Positions 38,634 through 49,210 are shown, numbered from the stretch's first letter. The stretch: 64,000 nt of DNA from Pseudomonas lundensis (GCF_001042985.1 NZ_JYKY01000005.1:62001-126000), one strand, 5' to 3'. Program-made: numbers and translations. Notes: generated from the letters alone by a model not told the origin.

Positions 38634-39245
38634 ATGACGTACACCTTGCCTGCACTGCCTTACGCCTATGACGCACTTGAGCCACACATCGATGCGCAGA
38701 CCATGGAGATCCATTACACCAAGCATCATCAGACGTACATCAACAACCTCAATGCTGCCGTAGAAGGCACGGAGTGGGCGCAATGGCCTGTGGAAAAGCT
38801 GGTGGCCAGTGTGCACCAGCTCCCTCAAAACCTGCGCGCAGCGGTTATCAATCAGGGCGGCGGCCACGCTAACCACTCGTTGTTCTGGGAGGTCATGAGC
38901 CCCAGCGGGGGTGGTAAACCCGATGGCGCGTTGGCCAAGGCCATGGATGAACAGTTGGGTGGGCTGCAAGCATTTAAGGACGCGTTTACCAAGGCTGCGC
39001 TGACCCGGTTTGGCAGTGGCTGGGCGTGGTTGAGCGTGACGCCGCACAAAACTCTGGTGGTTGAAAGCAGTGGCAATCAGGACAGCCCGCTGATGAGCGG
39101 CAACACCCCGATTCTGGGGCTGGATGTGTGGGAGCACGCGTATTACCTGCGTTACCAGAACCGACGGCCTGAATACATCAATGCGTTTTATAACGTGATT
39201 AATTGGCCCGAAGTAGCACGCCGCTACCAAGCAGCTATGGTCTAA
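38634..39245 (+). CDS. sodA: Manganese superoxide dismutase
   Basis: 203 residues from the ATG at 38634, with AGGAG upstream. It dismutates superoxide in the cytoplasm. Metal ligands are visible in [24 protein letters not shown] and [13 protein letters not shown]. Its place in a Fur-repressed operon with fumC matches the Mn enzyme of P. aeruginosa (sodM), which is made when iron is short and the Fe enzyme cannot be loaded. Confidence 0.95.
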   Translation: MTYTLPALPYAYDALEPHIDAQTMEIHYTKHHQTYINNLNAAVEGTEWAQWPVEKLVASVHQLPQNLRAAVINQGGGHANHSLFWEVMSPSGGGKPDGALAKAMDEQLGGLQAFKDAFTKAALTRFGSGWAWLSVTPHKTLVVESSGNQDSPLMSGNTPILGLDVWEHAYYLRYQNRRPEYINAFYNVINWPEVARRYQAAMV

Positions 39246-39271
39246 GGCTACTCACAAGGATTCAGGCGGAT

Positions 39272-40165
39272 ATGGGCACGCAAATTCTGGCGGTCGGCGG
39301 CGTGCGAATGTTTCGCTATGCCCTCGGTACGCTGTTGCTGTTGGCGGGCACTGCGCTGTTGGTGGCCAAAGGATTGGTCTGGCTGGACCTCGAGCCCAAA
39401 ATGCACAGAGCCCTGCAAGGCGGGGCGTTGTGTGCGCTGGGTACGGCGCTGGGTGCTGTGCCGGTACTGGTGATTCGCAACATGCCGGTGGCGGTCAGCG
39501 ATACGTTGTTGGGCTTTGGTGCCGGGGTCATGCTGGCGGCCACGGCGTTTTCGCTGGTTGTGCCGGGCATTGCAGCGGCTGAAAGTCTGGGGTTGTCTGC
39601 GTGGGCATCCAGCGGGCTGGTGTGTGCGGGCATTCTGTTGGGCGCCCTGTGTTTGTTTCTGGTGGACCTGAAAGTGTCGGGTGCCGGGCCGGACGTTATT
39701 GTCAGCCGTCCGGGTGAGCCCGTCATAGCACCGCGCATTTGGCTGTTCGTCATTGCGATCGTGGCGCATAACATTCCGGAAGGTATGGCGGTGGGCGTTT
39801 CGGCGGGCGGCGGTATGCCGGACGCCGACAGCCTGGCGATGGGGATTGCGTTGCAGGATGTGCCGGAGGGGTTGGTCATTGCCTTGGTGCTGGCGGGTGC
39901 GGGCATGTCGCGGATCAGGGCGTTCTTGATTGGTGCCGCGTCCGGGCTGGTGGAGCCGGTATTCGCGATGTTGTGTGCCTGGCTGGTGAATTTGGCCGAG
40001 CTTCTATTGCCGCTGGGGCTGGCGCTGGCCGCGGGAGCGATGCTGCTTGTGGTGACGCAAGAGGTGATTCCGGAATCGCGGCGTAACGGTCACGAAAAAC
40101 TGGCGAGCGTTGGGCTCTGCATCGGGTTCTGCGTGATGATGGTCATGGACACTGCGCTGGGGTAG
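39272..40165 (+). CDS. ZIP family metal transporter
   Basis: 297 residues from the ATG at 39272. An inner-membrane carrier with about eight hydrophobic segments and a short acidic/proline loop. The paired metal motifs HNIPEGMAVGVSAGG (TM4) and QDVPEGLVIALVLAG (TM5) are intact, so divalent metal uptake is likely. It lies 26 bases after sodA. P. aeruginosa has the same gene (PA4467) after sodM. Because SodA needs Mn, this carrier may supply Mn2+ under iron starvation, which is an inference. Confidence 0.9.
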   Translation: MGTQILAVGGVRMFRYALGTLLLLAGTALLVAKGLVWLDLEPKMHRALQGGALCALGTALGAVPVLVIRNMPVAVSDTLLGFGAGVMLAATAFSLVVPGIAAAESLGLSAWASSGLVCAGILLGALCLFLVDLKVSGAGPDVIVSRPGEPVIAPRIWLFVIAIVAHNIPEGMAVGVSAGGGMPDADSLAMGIALQDVPEGLVIALVLAGAGMSRIRAFLIGAASGLVEPVFAMLCAWLVNLAELLLPLGLALAAGAMLLVVTQEVIPESRRNGHEKLASVGLCIGFCVMMVMDTALG

Positions 40166-40281
40166 AGCCATGCGGCGCAGTCAGGTTCGCTGTCTCGGTA
40201 GGTACGAGGCGGCGAAGGATTGCGCAGCAAGCCTGGGTCTGTGAGCTCTCAATCACGCCCTCGGCAACCTCGCGGTAGCCG

Positions 40282-40554
40282 TTATTCACCTTCATCAAAG
40301 AAGTTATTGATCAGGGCCACCAGTGCATCCATGGCTTCCTGCTCCTGTTCGCCTTCGGTCTTTAAATGAATGGTCGTACCTTTGCCTGCGGCAAGCATCA
40401 TCATGGCCATGATGCTTTTGCCATCGACCATGGACTCCGGCGTACGGCCTGCTCGCACCTGACAAGGAAACCGACCTGCAACCCCGACGAACTTGGCAGA
40501 TGCCCGAGCGTGCAAGCCCAATTTGTTGATGATTTCGATTTCCAGAGCAGGCAT
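40282..40554 (-). CDS. ptsO: Phosphocarrier protein NPr (PTS-Ntr HPr)
   Basis: 90 residues. The HPr-like carrier of the nitrogen phosphotransferase system; it passes phosphate from PtsP to PtsN. The active His15 is in KLGLHARASAKF, and the Ser motif reads GKSIMAMMML. It follows rapZ by 16 bases and is the last gene of the rpoN-hpf-ptsN-rapZ-ptsO cluster. Confidence 0.95.
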   Translation of the reverse strand: MPALEIEIINKLGLHARASAKFVGVAGRFPCQVRAGRTPESMVDGKSIMAMMMLAAGKGTTIHLKTEGEQEQEAMDALVALINNFFDEGE

Positions 40555-40570
40555 CGCGGGGTAGATCCTT

Positions 40571-41428
40571 TCAAGTAAGGTCGCGGTGGCGAACCTGGAC
40601 GTTTTTCAGGGTTTCTTGCAGGCACTTGCCCAGTCGTTCGGTGAGGTACACAGAGCGGTGATGCCCGCCGGTGCAACCGATACCGATGGTCACATAAGCA
40701 CGATTGCTCGCGGCAAAACGCGGCAGCCATTTAAGCAGGTAGCTGGAAATGTCCTGGAACATCTCTTCAACATCTGGCTGGGCGGCCAAATAATCGGCCA
40801 CCGGTTGATCAAGCCCCGATTGCTCACGCAACTCGGGTTTCCAGTACGGGTTTGGCAGGCAGCGCACATCAAAGACCAGATCGGCATCCACCGGCATCCC
40901 GCGCTTGAAGCCAAACGACTCCACCAGAAAGGCCGTACCGGGCTCGGGTTTGTTCAGCAGGCGCAACTTGATGGTGTCGCGCAGTTGGTAGAGGTTCAGG
41001 TTGGTCGTGTTGATCGTGAGGTCTGCCAGATCAACGATGGGGCCAAGCAGTTTTGTTTCATCGCGGATGGCTTCTGCCAGCGAGCGACTGGCGCTGCTTA
41101 GCGGGTGTCTGCGGCGGGTCTCGGAGAAGCGCTTGAGCAGGGTTTCTTCGTCTGCGTCCAGGTACAACACGTCACACTGAATATGACGGTTGCGCACTTC
41201 TTCGAGCAATTGTGGAAAGCGCGATAAATGGCTGGGCAAGTTACGCGCATCAATCGAGACCGCCACCAGCGGCTGTGCGAGTTCAGTGTGAATCAACGCA
41301 CGCTCGGCCAGCTCGGGAAGCAAGCCTGCGGGCAGGTTGTCGATGCAATAGAAACCGTTGTCTTCGAGGACGGCGAGGGCGGTGCTTTTACCGGAGCCGG
41401 AGCGTCCGCTGACAATGACTAAGCGCAT
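40571..41428 (-). CDS. rapZ: RNase adapter protein RapZ
   Basis: 285 residues. A P-loop protein that in enterobacteria binds GlmY/GlmZ small RNAs and RNase E to control glucosamine-6-phosphate synthase. Walker [10 protein letters not shown] (8-16), a [16 protein letters not shown] segment and the C-terminal [15 protein letters not shown]-binding region are present. No GlmZ-type RNA is known in Pseudomonas, so its local role is uncertain. It is 2 bases after ptsN. Confidence 0.95.
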   Translation of the reverse strand: MRLVIVSGRSGSGKSTALAVLEDNGFYCIDNLPAGLLPELAERALIHTELAQPLVAVSIDARNLPSHLSRFPQLLEEVRNRHIQCDVLYLDADEETLLKRFSETRRRHPLSSASRSLAEAIRDETKLLGPIVDLADLTINTTNLNLYQLRDTIKLRLLNKPEPGTAFLVESFGFKRGMPVDADLVFDVRCLPNPYWKPELREQSGLDQPVADYLAAQPDVEEMFQDISSYLLKWLPRFAASNRAYVTIGIGCTGGHHRSVYLTERLGKCLQETLKNVQVRHRDLT

Positions 41429-41430
41429 GA

Positions 41431-41895
41431 TTAATGACCGTTCTGTACGTCCAGAACAACCTGATACAGCGCTTCGTTGCTTTGTGCACTGCGCAGTTTT
41501 TCCCGCACGTCTTTGCGATCGAGCATGCTGGCGATCTGCCTGAGCAGCTCCAGGTGTGCATCGGTGGCCGCTTCTGGCACCAGCAATACGAACAACAGGT
41601 CGACCGGCGCGCCATCGATGGCGTCGAAATCTATAGGGGCGTCAAGGTGGAGCAGGGCGCTCACAGGCGCCTCGCAGCCTTTGAGGCGACAGTGGGGGAT
41701 AGCAATGCCGTTACCAAAACCGGTTGAACCCAGTTTTTCACGGGCAATCAGACTTTCATAAACATCCTGCATGTCGAGACCAGGCACTTCTCGGCTGATC
41801 AGGTTGGCAATGTATTCAAGGGCTTTCTTTTTGCTGCCGCCCGGCACGTTCACGTGGGAACGGCCGGGGGTCAGGATGTTTTCAAGTCGAATCAT
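41431..41895 (-). CDS. ptsN: PTS-Ntr EIIA component PtsN
   Basis: 154 residues. The regulatory EIIA that ends the PtsP-PtsO-PtsN phosphorelay, acting on K+ transport, carbon storage and other targets. The phosphorylated His68 is in [14 protein letters not shown]. Conserved positions [24 protein letters not shown] lie at the start. It is 12 bases after hpf. Confidence 0.96.
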   Translation of the reverse strand: MIRLENILTPGRSHVNVPGGSKKKALEYIANLISREVPGLDMQDVYESLIAREKLGSTGFGNGIAIPHCRLKGCEAPVSALLHLDAPIDFDAIDGAPVDLLFVLLVPEAATDAHLELLRQIASMLDRKDVREKLRSAQSNEALYQVVLDVQNGH

Positions 41896-41907
41896 GGGTA
41901 TGGGGTT

Positions 41908-42222
41908 TTAACGACCGGTCGCGCCTTGCAGCTGGCTGAGGGTCTTTTCCTTTTGCTTTTTCAGTTGGCGATCAAGCTTGTCGGCGAGCAGGTCGATAGC
42001 GGCATACATGTCGGTATGCTCAGCATTTGCGACAACTTCCCCTGGCCCTACGGGTATGTGCAGGGTCGCTTCGATTTTGTGGAGCAGCTTTTCTACGGTA
42101 AGAATCACACTCACGTTAGTGATTTTGTCGAAGTGACGCTCCAGCCGGTCCAGTTTTTCGCCGATGTAAGTGCGCAGCGGTTCGGTCACTTCCAGATGCT
42201 GTCCACTGATGTTGACTTGCAT
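41908..42222 (-). CDS. hpf: Ribosome hibernation promoting factor (short HPF type)
   Basis: 104 residues. The short protein binds the 30S decoding region and promotes 100S dimers in stationary phase. The sequence MQVNISGQHLEVTEPLRTYIGEKL is typical; the strand-helix pattern ends with a basic KQKEKTLSQLQG tail. It lies 75 bases after rpoN, separated by two small hairpins, at its usual locus. Confidence 0.95.
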   Translation of the reverse strand: MQVNISGQHLEVTEPLRTYIGEKLDRLERHFDKITNVSVILTVEKLLHKIEATLHIPVGPGEVVANAEHTDMYAAIDLLADKLDRQLKKQKEKTLSQLQGATGR

Positions 42223-42254
42223 ATAGTTTCTCCTTCGATGCCATTACATAAAGC

Positions 42255-42289
42255 GGCAGGCTGGCAAGCCTGCCACTGAAACGCAGTGG
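42255..42289 (-). terminator. Tandem hairpins between rpoN and hpf
   Basis: GGCAGGCT / AGCCTGCC (42255-42262 and 42267-42274, 4-base loop) overlaps CCACTG / CAGTGG (42273-42278 and 42284-42289). The two stems share bases, so only one can form at a time. No T-run follows. They may partially separate hpf expression from rpoN. Confidence 0.45.
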
Positions 42290-42297
42290 CCCGTTGC

Positions 42298-43794
42298 TTA
42301 CATCAAACGCTTACGCTCGCTAGACGGCGCAATCCCAAGGGATTCGCGGTACTTGGCGACCGTGCGACGGGCTACCTGAATACCTTGTGCCTCCAGTAAA
42401 CCAGCGATCTTACTGTCACTCAACGGCTTTTTCTGATTTTCAGCCGCGACCAGTTTTTTGATGATCGCGCGGATCGCCGTGGACGAGCATTCACCGCCTT
42501 CGGAGGTGCTTACATGGCTGGAGAAAAAGTACTTGAGTTCATAGATACCGCGCGGGGTATGCATGAATTTCTGGGTGGTTACCCGTGAAATGGTCGATTC
42601 GTGCATGCCGACGGCTTCTGCAATGTCATGCAACACAAGCGGCTTCATGGCTTCATCGCCGTATTCCAGAAACCCGCGCTGATGTTCGACAATTTGTGTC
42701 GCCACTTTCATCAGGGTTTCGTTGCGGCTTTGCAGGCTTTTGATGAACCAGCGCGCTTCTTGCAGCTGGTTGCGCATGAAGGTGTTATCGGCACTGGTGT
42801 CGGCGCGTCGCACGAAACCCGCGTATTGGGCATTGACCCGCAGGCGCGGTACCGATTCCTGATTGAGTTCTACCAGCCAGCGTTCGTTGTCCTTGCGTAC
42901 GATGACGTCCGGTACAACGTATTCAGGCTCAGTGGACTCGATTTGCGAACCTGGACGCGGATTAAGGCTTTGTACCAGCTCGATGACCTGGCGCAGCTCG
43001 TCTTCCTTGAGCTTCATGCGGCGCATCAGCTGGCTGTAGTCGCGGGCGCCCAGCAGATCGATGTGGTCCGTTACCAACCGCTTGGCGTCGTCGAGCCAAG
43101 GCGTAGTTGCAGGCAATTGGCGCAGCTGCAACAACAGGCATTCGCCCAGATTGCGTGCGCCGATGCCGGCCGGTTCGAATTGCTGGATACGGTGCAGGAC
43201 GGCTTCGATTTCATCGAGCTCAATGTCCAGTTCCGGGTCAAAGGCTTCGAGAATTTCTTCGAGGGTTTCGTCGAGGTAGCCCTGCGTGTTAATGCAGTCG
43301 ATGAGGGTCACGCCAATGAGCCGGTCGGTGTCCGACATGGGCGCCAGATTCAACTGCCAGAGCAAATGGCTTTGCAGGCTTTCACCGGCCGACGTGCGCG
43401 TAGTGAAATCCCACTCGTCATCGTCGTTGCTGGGCAGGCTGCTGGCACTGGTCTGGTAAACGTCTTCCCAGGCCGTATCGACGGGCAGCTCGTTGGGAAT
43501 GCGATCGTTCCATTCACCTTCCTCCAGGTTATCCACAGTGGTTGCGGACTCCTGTTGATAGGAGGGTTCTTGAATTTCGCTGGCGGGTTTTTGCTCAATG
43601 TTGTCGGCCAAGGGGTCCGAATTGTCGAAGTCTTCGCCTTCTTCCTGGCGTTCGAGCATCGGGTTGGATTCCAGGGCCTCCTGGATTTCCTGTTGCAGGT
43701 CCAGGGTCGACAATTGGAGCAGGCGTATGGCTTGTTGCAGCTGAGGTGTCATTGTCAGCTGCTGGCCCATTCTCAGGACTAGCGATGGTTTCAT
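42298..43794 (-). CDS. rpoN: RNA polymerase sigma-54 factor
   Basis: 498 residues. Sigma-54 directs enhancer-dependent promoters (nitrogen, flagella and others). Region I is Gln/Leu-rich ([22 protein letters not shown]) and followed by an acidic region II ([12 protein letters not shown]). The core-binding and HTH domains follow, and the RpoN box [10 protein letters not shown] is at 475-484, recognising -24 elements. It lies between lptB upstream and hpf downstream on the same strand. Confidence 0.98.
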   Translation of the reverse strand: MKPSLVLRMGQQLTMTPQLQQAIRLLQLSTLDLQQEIQEALESNPMLERQEEGEDFDNSDPLADNIEQKPASEIQEPSYQQESATTVDNLEEGEWNDRIPNELPVDTAWEDVYQTSASSLPSNDDDEWDFTTRTSAGESLQSHLLWQLNLAPMSDTDRLIGVTLIDCINTQGYLDETLEEILEAFDPELDIELDEIEAVLHRIQQFEPAGIGARNLGECLLLQLRQLPATTPWLDDAKRLVTDHIDLLGARDYSQLMRRMKLKEDELRQVIELVQSLNPRPGSQIESTEPEYVVPDVIVRKDNERWLVELNQESVPRLRVNAQYAGFVRRADTSADNTFMRNQLQEARWFIKSLQSRNETLMKVATQIVEHQRGFLEYGDEAMKPLVLHDIAEAVGMHESTISRVTTQKFMHTPRGIYELKYFFSSHVSTSEGGECSSTAIRAIIKKLVAAENQKKPLSDSKIAGLLEAQGIQVARRTVAKYRESLGIAPSSERKRLM

Positions 43795-43977
43795 GGCAGG
43801 GGCTTAACACCTTATTCGCCGGCGCGCATGGCGCCATCCACTACAAGGGCGCGTGAGCGCCAAACATAAGCAAATTATATGCCTGAAACCGTAGCGTTTG
43901 CCTAGAGGCGTTTACAATTCGTCAGGCTGGCCGGAGCAAATTGAAAACACCTTCAAGGCATGTACAAGCGTAAGGGC

Positions 43978-44703
43978 TTACAAGCGGAACTCATTGCCCA
44001 GATACACTTCTCTCACCAATTTGTTGGCCAGAATCGTTTCAGCGTCGCCTTCAGCAATCAGTTGTCCGTCATTTACGATGTAGGCAGTTTCGCAAATATC
44101 GAGTGTTTCACGAACGTTGTGATCGGTGATCAGCACGCCAATACCTTTGGCCTTGAGGTGGTGAATGATCTGCTTGATGTCGCCCACGGAGATGGGGTCA
44201 ACACCGGCAAAGGGTTCATCGAGCAGAATGAACTTGGGGGCGGTAGCCAGTGCGCGGGCGATTTCCACCCGGCGGCGCTCGCCACCCGACAGGCTCATGC
44301 CCAGGTTGTCGCGGATGTGGTTGATGTGGAATTCCTGCAACAGGCTTTCCAGCTCCTTGCGACGACCTGCTTTGTCGAGCTCCTTGCGTGTCTCAAGAAT
44401 CGCCATGATGTTATCGGCGACCGAGAGCTTGCGGAAAATGGAGGCTTCCTGCGGCAGATAACCGATACCGGCGCGTGCGCGGCCGTGCATGGGTTGGTGG
44501 CTGACATCCAGGTCGTCGATCAGCACGCGACCCTGGTCAGCCTGCACCAGGCCCACAATCATGTAAAAGCAGGTGGTCTTGCCGGCGCCGTTAGGGCCGA
44601 GCAGGCCCACGATCTGCCCGCTGTCGATCGACAGGCTGACATCGCGCACCACCTGACGGCTCTTGTAGCTTTTAGCCAAATGCTGGGCTTTAAGAGTTGC
44701 CAT
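43978..44703 (-). CDS. lptB: LPS export ABC transporter ATPase LptB
   Basis: 241 residues. The cytoplasmic ATPase of LptB2FGC that extracts LPS from the inner membrane. Walker [10 protein letters not shown] (36-44), the ABC signature [17 protein letters not shown], Walker [14 protein letters not shown] and the switch His in [13 protein letters not shown] are intact. It overlaps lptA by one base. Confidence 0.97.
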   Translation of the reverse strand: MATLKAQHLAKSYKSRQVVRDVSLSIDSGQIVGLLGPNGAGKTTCFYMIVGLVQADQGRVLIDDLDVSHQPMHGRARAGIGYLPQEASIFRKLSVADNIMAILETRKELDKAGRRKELESLLQEFHINHIRDNLGMSLSGGERRRVEIARALATAPKFILLDEPFAGVDPISVGDIKQIIHHLKAKGIGVLITDHNVRETLDICETAYIVNDGQLIAEGDAETILANKLVREVYLGNEFRL

Positions 44704-45245
44704 TACTTGGCCTTCGCGTCAGTTTTTTTCTTCGGCTGGATCACCATGTCGATGCGCGGACGAGGAGCAGTCACGCTGCTACCGTTGGCGCGACCGGCGT
44801 TGGCCACTTGCTTGACCGTGTCGTAGACGATTTTCTCGCCTTCAGTGGTGTTGCCGTCGTTGATCACTTTGGCCTTGTCGATCAGGACGATGCGGTTTTG
44901 CGGTGCATGGTACTGAATGGTCACTGCGTAGGCTTTGACCGGAACCGGGTCAGTGGCTTTTTGCAGTTGTTCGAAGTAGGCCAGATTGCCGATCGAGGTC
45001 ACGACGTCAATTTCGCCAGCCGCGTTGCGGGTGATCGTGACGGTATTGCCGGTAATTTTCATCGAGCCTTGCGTGATGATGACGTCGCCCTTGTAGGTTG
45101 CGACGCCTTTCTTGTCATCCAGCTGCGCTTCGTTGGCCTGAATACGGATAGGCTGTTCGGTGTCGTTCGGCAGAGCCCAGGCGCTCACGCTTCCCAGTGC
45201 TGCGCTCAAGCTGAGCAATAAAGGGAGGGTTTTAACGAGACTCAT
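44703..45245 (-). CDS. lptA: LPS transport periplasmic protein LptA
   Basis: 180 residues. A signal peptide of about 24 residues ending ...SAWA, then the beta-jellyroll of the Lpt bridge ([33 protein letters not shown]). It forms the periplasmic path between LptC and LptD. The C-terminus is Lys-rich. The start overlaps lptC by 14 bases and the stop overlaps lptB by one, so the operon is tightly coupled. Confidence 0.94.
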   Translation of the reverse strand: MSLVKTLPLLLSLSAALGSVSAWALPNDTEQPIRIQANEAQLDDKKGVATYKGDVIITQGSMKITGNTVTITRNAAGEIDVVTSIGNLAYFEQLQKATDPVPVKAYAVTIQYHAPQNRIVLIDKAKVINDGNTTEGEKIVYDTVKQVANAGRANGSSVTAPRPRIDMVIQPKKKTDAKAK

Positions 45246-45804
45246 ACTGTCCTCTTACGTTGGACAGCAGGTCCATCCTGCCGTCTTTCAAATATGCTTT
45301 CATTCCCTTGGCAGTGGTCACACCGCCAGCGCCGTCGATTCTAACGGCTTGCTCGGTCTGCGCATATTGCTTCTGTGGGAATACTGTCATGCGTGAGCTG
45401 GTGATAATCAGCTCGCGGTTGCGTTCGTCGGTGCGGGCGACACGTACCGAGTCGATCAGCTCGACCTCCGTGCCGTCCGGGTTGACCTCGCCGCGCTCAC
45501 TTTGAACATGCCACGGGAACGTGGTTCCGCGGTACATCTGCAGGTCCGGGTTGGTCAGCAGCGTCACTTCGGAAGCCTTGAGGTGTTCAACCTTGTCGGA
45601 CGTCATTTCATATTGCAGCTTGCCGTCCGGCAAATACTGAAGGCTGTGGGCGTTGATGGCGTAATAGTCGATCGCGTGCTCATCCACCGCCACGGCAGGT
45701 TTGTCGAGGAAGCGTTCCGGGCTGATATTCCAGTAGCCCACGGCTGCAAACAGCGCCGCAATGACACCGAATAACAGGAAGTTGCGAATTTTTTTACTCA
45801 GCAT
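45232..45804 (-). CDS. lptC: LPS export protein LptC
   Basis: 190 residues. A single N-terminal membrane helix (FLLFGVIAALFAAVGYW, about 9-25), then the periplasmic jellyroll that receives LPS from LptB2FG and hands it to LptA. DYYAINAHSLQYLPDGKLQYEMTSDKVEHL is typical of the family. It starts 8 bases after kdsC. Confidence 0.93.
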   Translation of the reverse strand: MLSKKIRNFLLFGVIAALFAAVGYWNISPERFLDKPAVAVDEHAIDYYAINAHSLQYLPDGKLQYEMTSDKVEHLKASEVTLLTNPDLQMYRGTTFPWHVQSERGEVNPDGTEVELIDSVRVARTDERNRELIITSSRMTVFPQKQYAQTEQAVRIDGAGGVTTAKGMKAYLKDGRMDLLSNVRGQYESR

Positions 45805-45812
45805 AGAAAGCT

Positions 45813-46337
45813 CTATAAGTAGGCCGCGTGAGCGGCATCCAGACGGCCTTGGGCGCGCAGGATCAGTTCGCAGAATTCACGTGCGGCGCCTTCACCACCG
45901 CGTGCCTGGGTAATACCGTGGGCGTGCTCGCGTACGAAACTGGCGGCATTGGCCACAGCCATGCCCAGGCCTACGCGACGGATAACCGGTAAATCCGGCA
46001 GGTCGTCGCCCAGATAGGCAACCTGTTCATAGCTTAGGTTGAGTTGGCCGAGAAGCTCGTCCAATACCACCAATTTATCTTCTCGACCCTGATACAGGTG
46101 CGCGATACCCAGGTTTTGCGCGCGACGTTCAACGACCGGTGTCTTGCGACCACTGATGATTGCCGTCTGAACGCCGGCTGCCATCAGCATCTTGATGCCC
46201 TGGCCGTCGAGGGTATTGAAGGTCTTGAACTCGCTGCCGTCTTCAAGGAAGTACAGCCGGCCATCAGTCAGTACACCGTCAACGTCGAAAACGGCGAGCT
46301 TGATGGCTTTGCCGCGTTTGAGCAAATCGTTGGTCAT
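45813..46337 (-). CDS. kdsC: 3-deoxy-D-manno-octulosonate 8-phosphate phosphatase KdsC
   Basis: 174 residues. A HAD phosphatase in Kdo synthesis. The nucleophile pair is FDVDGVLTDGRLY (Asp18, Asp20); the Thr/Ser motif is TAIISGRKTPVVERRA and the metal Asp motif is AYLGDDLPDLPVIRRVG. It overlaps the end of kdsD by one base (TAATG). Confidence 0.96.
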   Translation of the reverse strand: MTNDLLKRGKAIKLAVFDVDGVLTDGRLYFLEDGSEFKTFNTLDGQGIKMLMAAGVQTAIISGRKTPVVERRAQNLGIAHLYQGREDKLVVLDELLGQLNLSYEQVAYLGDDLPDLPVIRRVGLGMAVANAASFVREHAHGITQARGGEGAAREFCELILRAQGRLDAAHAAYL

Positions 46338-47311
46338 TACATCACTCCTGCGCGCAACAAATCGTGCATGTTCAAGGCACCGACTGGGCGGTCGTCCTTG
46401 TCGACGACAACCAGCGCGCTGATTTTATGGTCTTCCATGATTTTAAGGGCCTCGGCGGCGAGCATGTCGGCGCGGGCTGTTTTGCCGTGAGGTGTCATCA
46501 CTGTATCGATAGTCGCGTTGCGGATATCGATTTCGCGATCCAGCGTGCGGCGCAAGTCGCCGTCGGTGAAGATCCCGGCCAGTGTGCCGTCCGCTTCAGT
46601 GACAACGGTCATGCCCAGCCCTTTATGGGTCATCTCCATCAGGGCGTCCCTGAGCAACGTGCCGCGTACCACTTGTGGCAGTTCATCACCCGAGTGCATG
46701 ACATTTTCAACTTTAAGCAGCAAGCGGCGACCCAGTGCACCGCCAGGGTGCGAGAAGGCGAAATCCTCAGCCGTGAACCCGCGGGCTTCGAGCAAGGCAA
46801 TGGCCAGCGCATCGCCCAGTACCAGCGTGGCAGTGGTCGATGACGTAGGCGCCAAGTTCAATGGGCAGGCTTCTTGGGCCACGCGGGCATCCAGGCTGAC
46901 GTCGGCAGCCTTGGCCAGCGGGGACTCGGGATTGCCAGTCATGCTGATGAGCTGGATGCCGAGGCGTTTGATAAGAGGAAGCAATGTGACGATCTCGGCG
47001 GTGGAGCCCGAGTTCGACAGCGCGAGGATGATGTCGTCGCGGGTAATCATGCCCATGTCGCCGTGGCTGGCTTCGGCCGGGTGAACAAAGAAAGCCGTGG
47101 TGCCGGTGCTGGCCAGGGTGGCGGCGATTTTATTGCCGATATGCCCGGACTTGCCCATGCCGACTACGACGACTCGACCCTTGCTCGCTAGAATCATCTC
47201 GCAAGCGCGTACGAAATCAGCGTCGATCCGGGGCAGTAAATCTTCTACGGCTTCCAGTTCGAGGCGGATGGTGCGTTGTGCAGATTGAATCAGGTCGCTG
47301 GATTGGCTCAT
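46337..47311 (-). CDS. kdsD: D-arabinose 5-phosphate isomerase KdsD
   Basis: 324 residues from the ATG at 47309-47311; the longer frame is not conserved. It makes arabinose 5-phosphate, the first step to Kdo. An N-terminal SIS domain (GRVVVVGMGKSGHIGNKIAATLAS, LALSNSGSTAEI) is followed by two CBS domains (VMHSGDELPQV, VMTPHGKTARADM). It begins the kdsD-kdsC-lptC-lptA-lptB-rpoN minus-strand run, divergent from mlaF. Confidence 0.96.
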   Translation of the reverse strand: MSQSSDLIQSAQRTIRLELEAVEDLLPRIDADFVRACEMILASKGRVVVVGMGKSGHIGNKIAATLASTGTTAFFVHPAEASHGDMGMITRDDIILALSNSGSTAEIVTLLPLIKRLGIQLISMTGNPESPLAKAADVSLDARVAQEACPLNLAPTSSTTATLVLGDALAIALLEARGFTAEDFAFSHPGGALGRRLLLKVENVMHSGDELPQVVRGTLLRDALMEMTHKGLGMTVVTEADGTLAGIFTDGDLRRTLDREIDIRNATIDTVMTPHGKTARADMLAAEALKIMEDHKISALVVVDKDDRPVGALNMHDLLRAGVM

Positions 47312-47480
47312 GTTTGAAGTCGGGTAGCCTGAGAAAAGGCGGCGATTATAGCGGTTCTGAGCAATTCCCTCACGTGTGTTCGTCATGCTTTGTTGTCTCA
47401 TGCAACAAAGCTCTACTGGACTTTAGGATGATTTACTCATTTTTCACTGTCCTTAACCTGAATGGGCACTCCTTCGGCCT

Positions 47481-47509
47481 TTGGCGGTCAGTAACAGCAG
47501 TGATATAGT
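47481..47509 (+). promoter_or_regulatory. Candidate sigma-70 promoter of the mla operon
   Basis: TTGGCG (47481-47486), exactly 17 bases, TATAGT (47504-47509), about 95 bases upstream of mlaF in the 292-base divergent gap. Both hexamers are near consensus. Nothing else is clear in the gap. Confidence 0.6.
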
Positions 47510-47603
47510 TCGCCGCCAGTTCGGCCCGCTCAAGGAACGCGCGCTTCCTGAAAAGAAGCTTGATGTCCGGTTAGAGGCAGAGGCTGCATCGCAAGGAGTT
47601 TAG

Positions 47604-48413
47604 ATGAGTGCCGATAACGCCTACGCGGTCGAGCTGAAGGGAGTTTCCTTCAAGCGCGGTTCGCGCAGCATTTTCAATAACGTCGATATTCGTATCCCGC
47701 GTGGCAAAGTCACGGGGATCATGGGTCCGTCCGGCTGCGGCAAGACCACCCTGTTGCGCTTGATGGGCATGCAACTGCGTCCCAGCAACGGCGAAGTGTG
47801 GGTCAACGGCCAGAACCTGCCGACCCTGTCGCGCAGCGATCTGTTCGACGCGCGCAAGCATATGGGCGTGCTGTTTCAGAGCGGCGCCCTGTTTACCGAT
47901 CTGGATGTATTCGAAAACGTTGCCTTCCCGCTGCGCGTGCATACCGAGCTGCCGGAAGAAATGATCCGCGACATCGTGCTGCTCAAGTTGCAGGCGGTCG
48001 GGTTGCGCGGAGCCATTGACCTGATGCCGGACGAGCTGTCTGGCGGTATGAAACGCCGTGTGGCGCTGGCTCGTGCCATCGCGCTGGATCCGCAAATCCT
48101 GATGTACGACGAACCGTTTGTCGGCCAGGACCCCATTGCCATGGGGGTGCTGGTGCGCCTTATCCGTCTGCTGAATGACGCATTGGGCATCACCAGTATT
48201 GTGGTTTCTCACGATTTGGCCGAAACAGCGAGCATTGCCGACTATTTATACGTAGTGGGCGATGGTCAGGTGCTGGGGCAGGGTACGCCGCAAGAGTTGA
48301 TGAATGCCGATAACCCGCGCATCCGTCAGTTCATGACTGGCGATCCCGACGGTCCGGTTCCGTTTCACTTTCCGGCGTCGGACTACCGAACCGATCTTCT
48401 GGGGAAGCGCTGA
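47604..48413 (+). CDS. mlaF: Phospholipid ABC transporter ATPase MlaF
   Basis: 269 residues. The ATPase of the MlaFEDB complex, which moves phospholipids between the inner membrane and periplasmic MlaC to keep outer-membrane asymmetry (Ttg2A in Pseudomonas). Walker [10 protein letters not shown] (41-49), signature [17 protein letters not shown], Walker [14 protein letters not shown]. The stop overlaps mlaE (TGATG). Confidence 0.96.
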   Translation: MSADNAYAVELKGVSFKRGSRSIFNNVDIRIPRGKVTGIMGPSGCGKTTLLRLMGMQLRPSNGEVWVNGQNLPTLSRSDLFDARKHMGVLFQSGALFTDLDVFENVAFPLRVHTELPEEMIRDIVLLKLQAVGLRGAIDLMPDELSGGMKRRVALARAIALDPQILMYDEPFVGQDPIAMGVLVRLIRLLNDALGITSIVVSHDLAETASIADYLYVVGDGQVLGQGTPQELMNADNPRIRQFMTGDPDGPVPFHFPASDYRTDLLGKR

Positions 48414-49210
48414 TGCGCAAACAATCAATGTTGGACCGCGTCGGATTGTTCGGCCGGGCCGGGATCGACATGGTCTCGGTACTGGGGCGTTCGACGATTT
48501 TCCTGTTTCACGCATTGCTGGGGCGCGGCGGAATCGGCGGCGGGTTTGGGCTGTTGCTCAAGCAACTGCATTCCGTGGGTGTCATGTCGCTGGTCATCAT
48601 CGTGGTTTCCGGCGTCTTCATCGGCATGGTGCTGGCGCTGCAAGGCTTCAGCATCCTGTCCAGCTATGGCTCGGAGCAGGCGGTGGGGCAGATGGTGGCC
48701 CTGACCCTGTTGCGTGAGCTGGGGCCGGTGGTGACCGCGCTGCTGTTCGCCGGTCGGGCCGGGTCTGCACTGACCGCTGAAATCGGCAACATGAAATCGA
48801 CCGAGCAACTGTCCAGCCTGGAAATGATTGGTGTCGATCCGCTGAAATACATCATTGCGCCGCGGATGTGGGCCGGGTTCATTTCTCTGCCTGTGCTGGC
48901 CATGATTTTCAGCGTGGTCGGGATTTGGGGCGGTTCGTGGGTGGCGGTGGACTGGCTGGGCGTCTATGACGGCTCCTACTGGGCCAATATGCAGAACAGC
49001 GTGACCTTCACCGGTGACGTGCTTAACGGGATCATCAAAAGCATCGTTTTTGCCTTTGTAGTGACCTGGATTGCCGTGTTTCAAGGTTATGACTGCGAGC
49101 CCACTTCAGAGGGGATCAGTCGTGCCACTACCAAGACCGTGGTGTATGCCTCATTGGCTGTACTCGGGCTGGACTTTATTTTGACCGCCTTGATGTTTGG
49201 AGATTTCTGA
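48413..49210 (+). CDS. mlaE: Phospholipid ABC transporter permease MlaE
   Basis: 265 residues. The inner-membrane permease of the Mla system, with five or six hydrophobic segments. Family features include [20 protein letters not shown], the [27 protein letters not shown] loop and [14 protein letters not shown]. It overlaps mlaF and mlaD by one base each. Confidence 0.95.
   Translation: MRKQSMLDRVGLFGRAGIDMVSVLGRSTIFLFHALLGRGGIGGGFGLLLKQLHSVGVMSLVIIVVSGVFIGMVLALQGFSILSSYGSEQAVGQMVALTLLRELGPVVTALLFAGRAGSALTAEIGNMKSTEQLSSLEMIGVDPLKYIIAPRMWAGFISLPVLAMIFSVVGIWGGSWVAVDWLGVYDGSYWANMQNSVTFTGDVLNGIIKSIVFAFVVTWIAVFQGYDCEPTSEGISRATTKTVVYASLAVLGLDFILTALMFGDF

Noticed and set aside
40166-40281. Possible REP-like sequence between the ZIP gene and ptsO
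   Set aside because: Some resemblance to pseudomonad REP cores (GGCGAAGGATTG) but no clear paired stems and no second copy seen in the window.
47278-47508. A 76-residue frame in the kdsD-mlaF gap
   Set aside because: It begins inside the kdsD 5' end on the opposite strand, has no ribosome site and overlaps the mla promoter.
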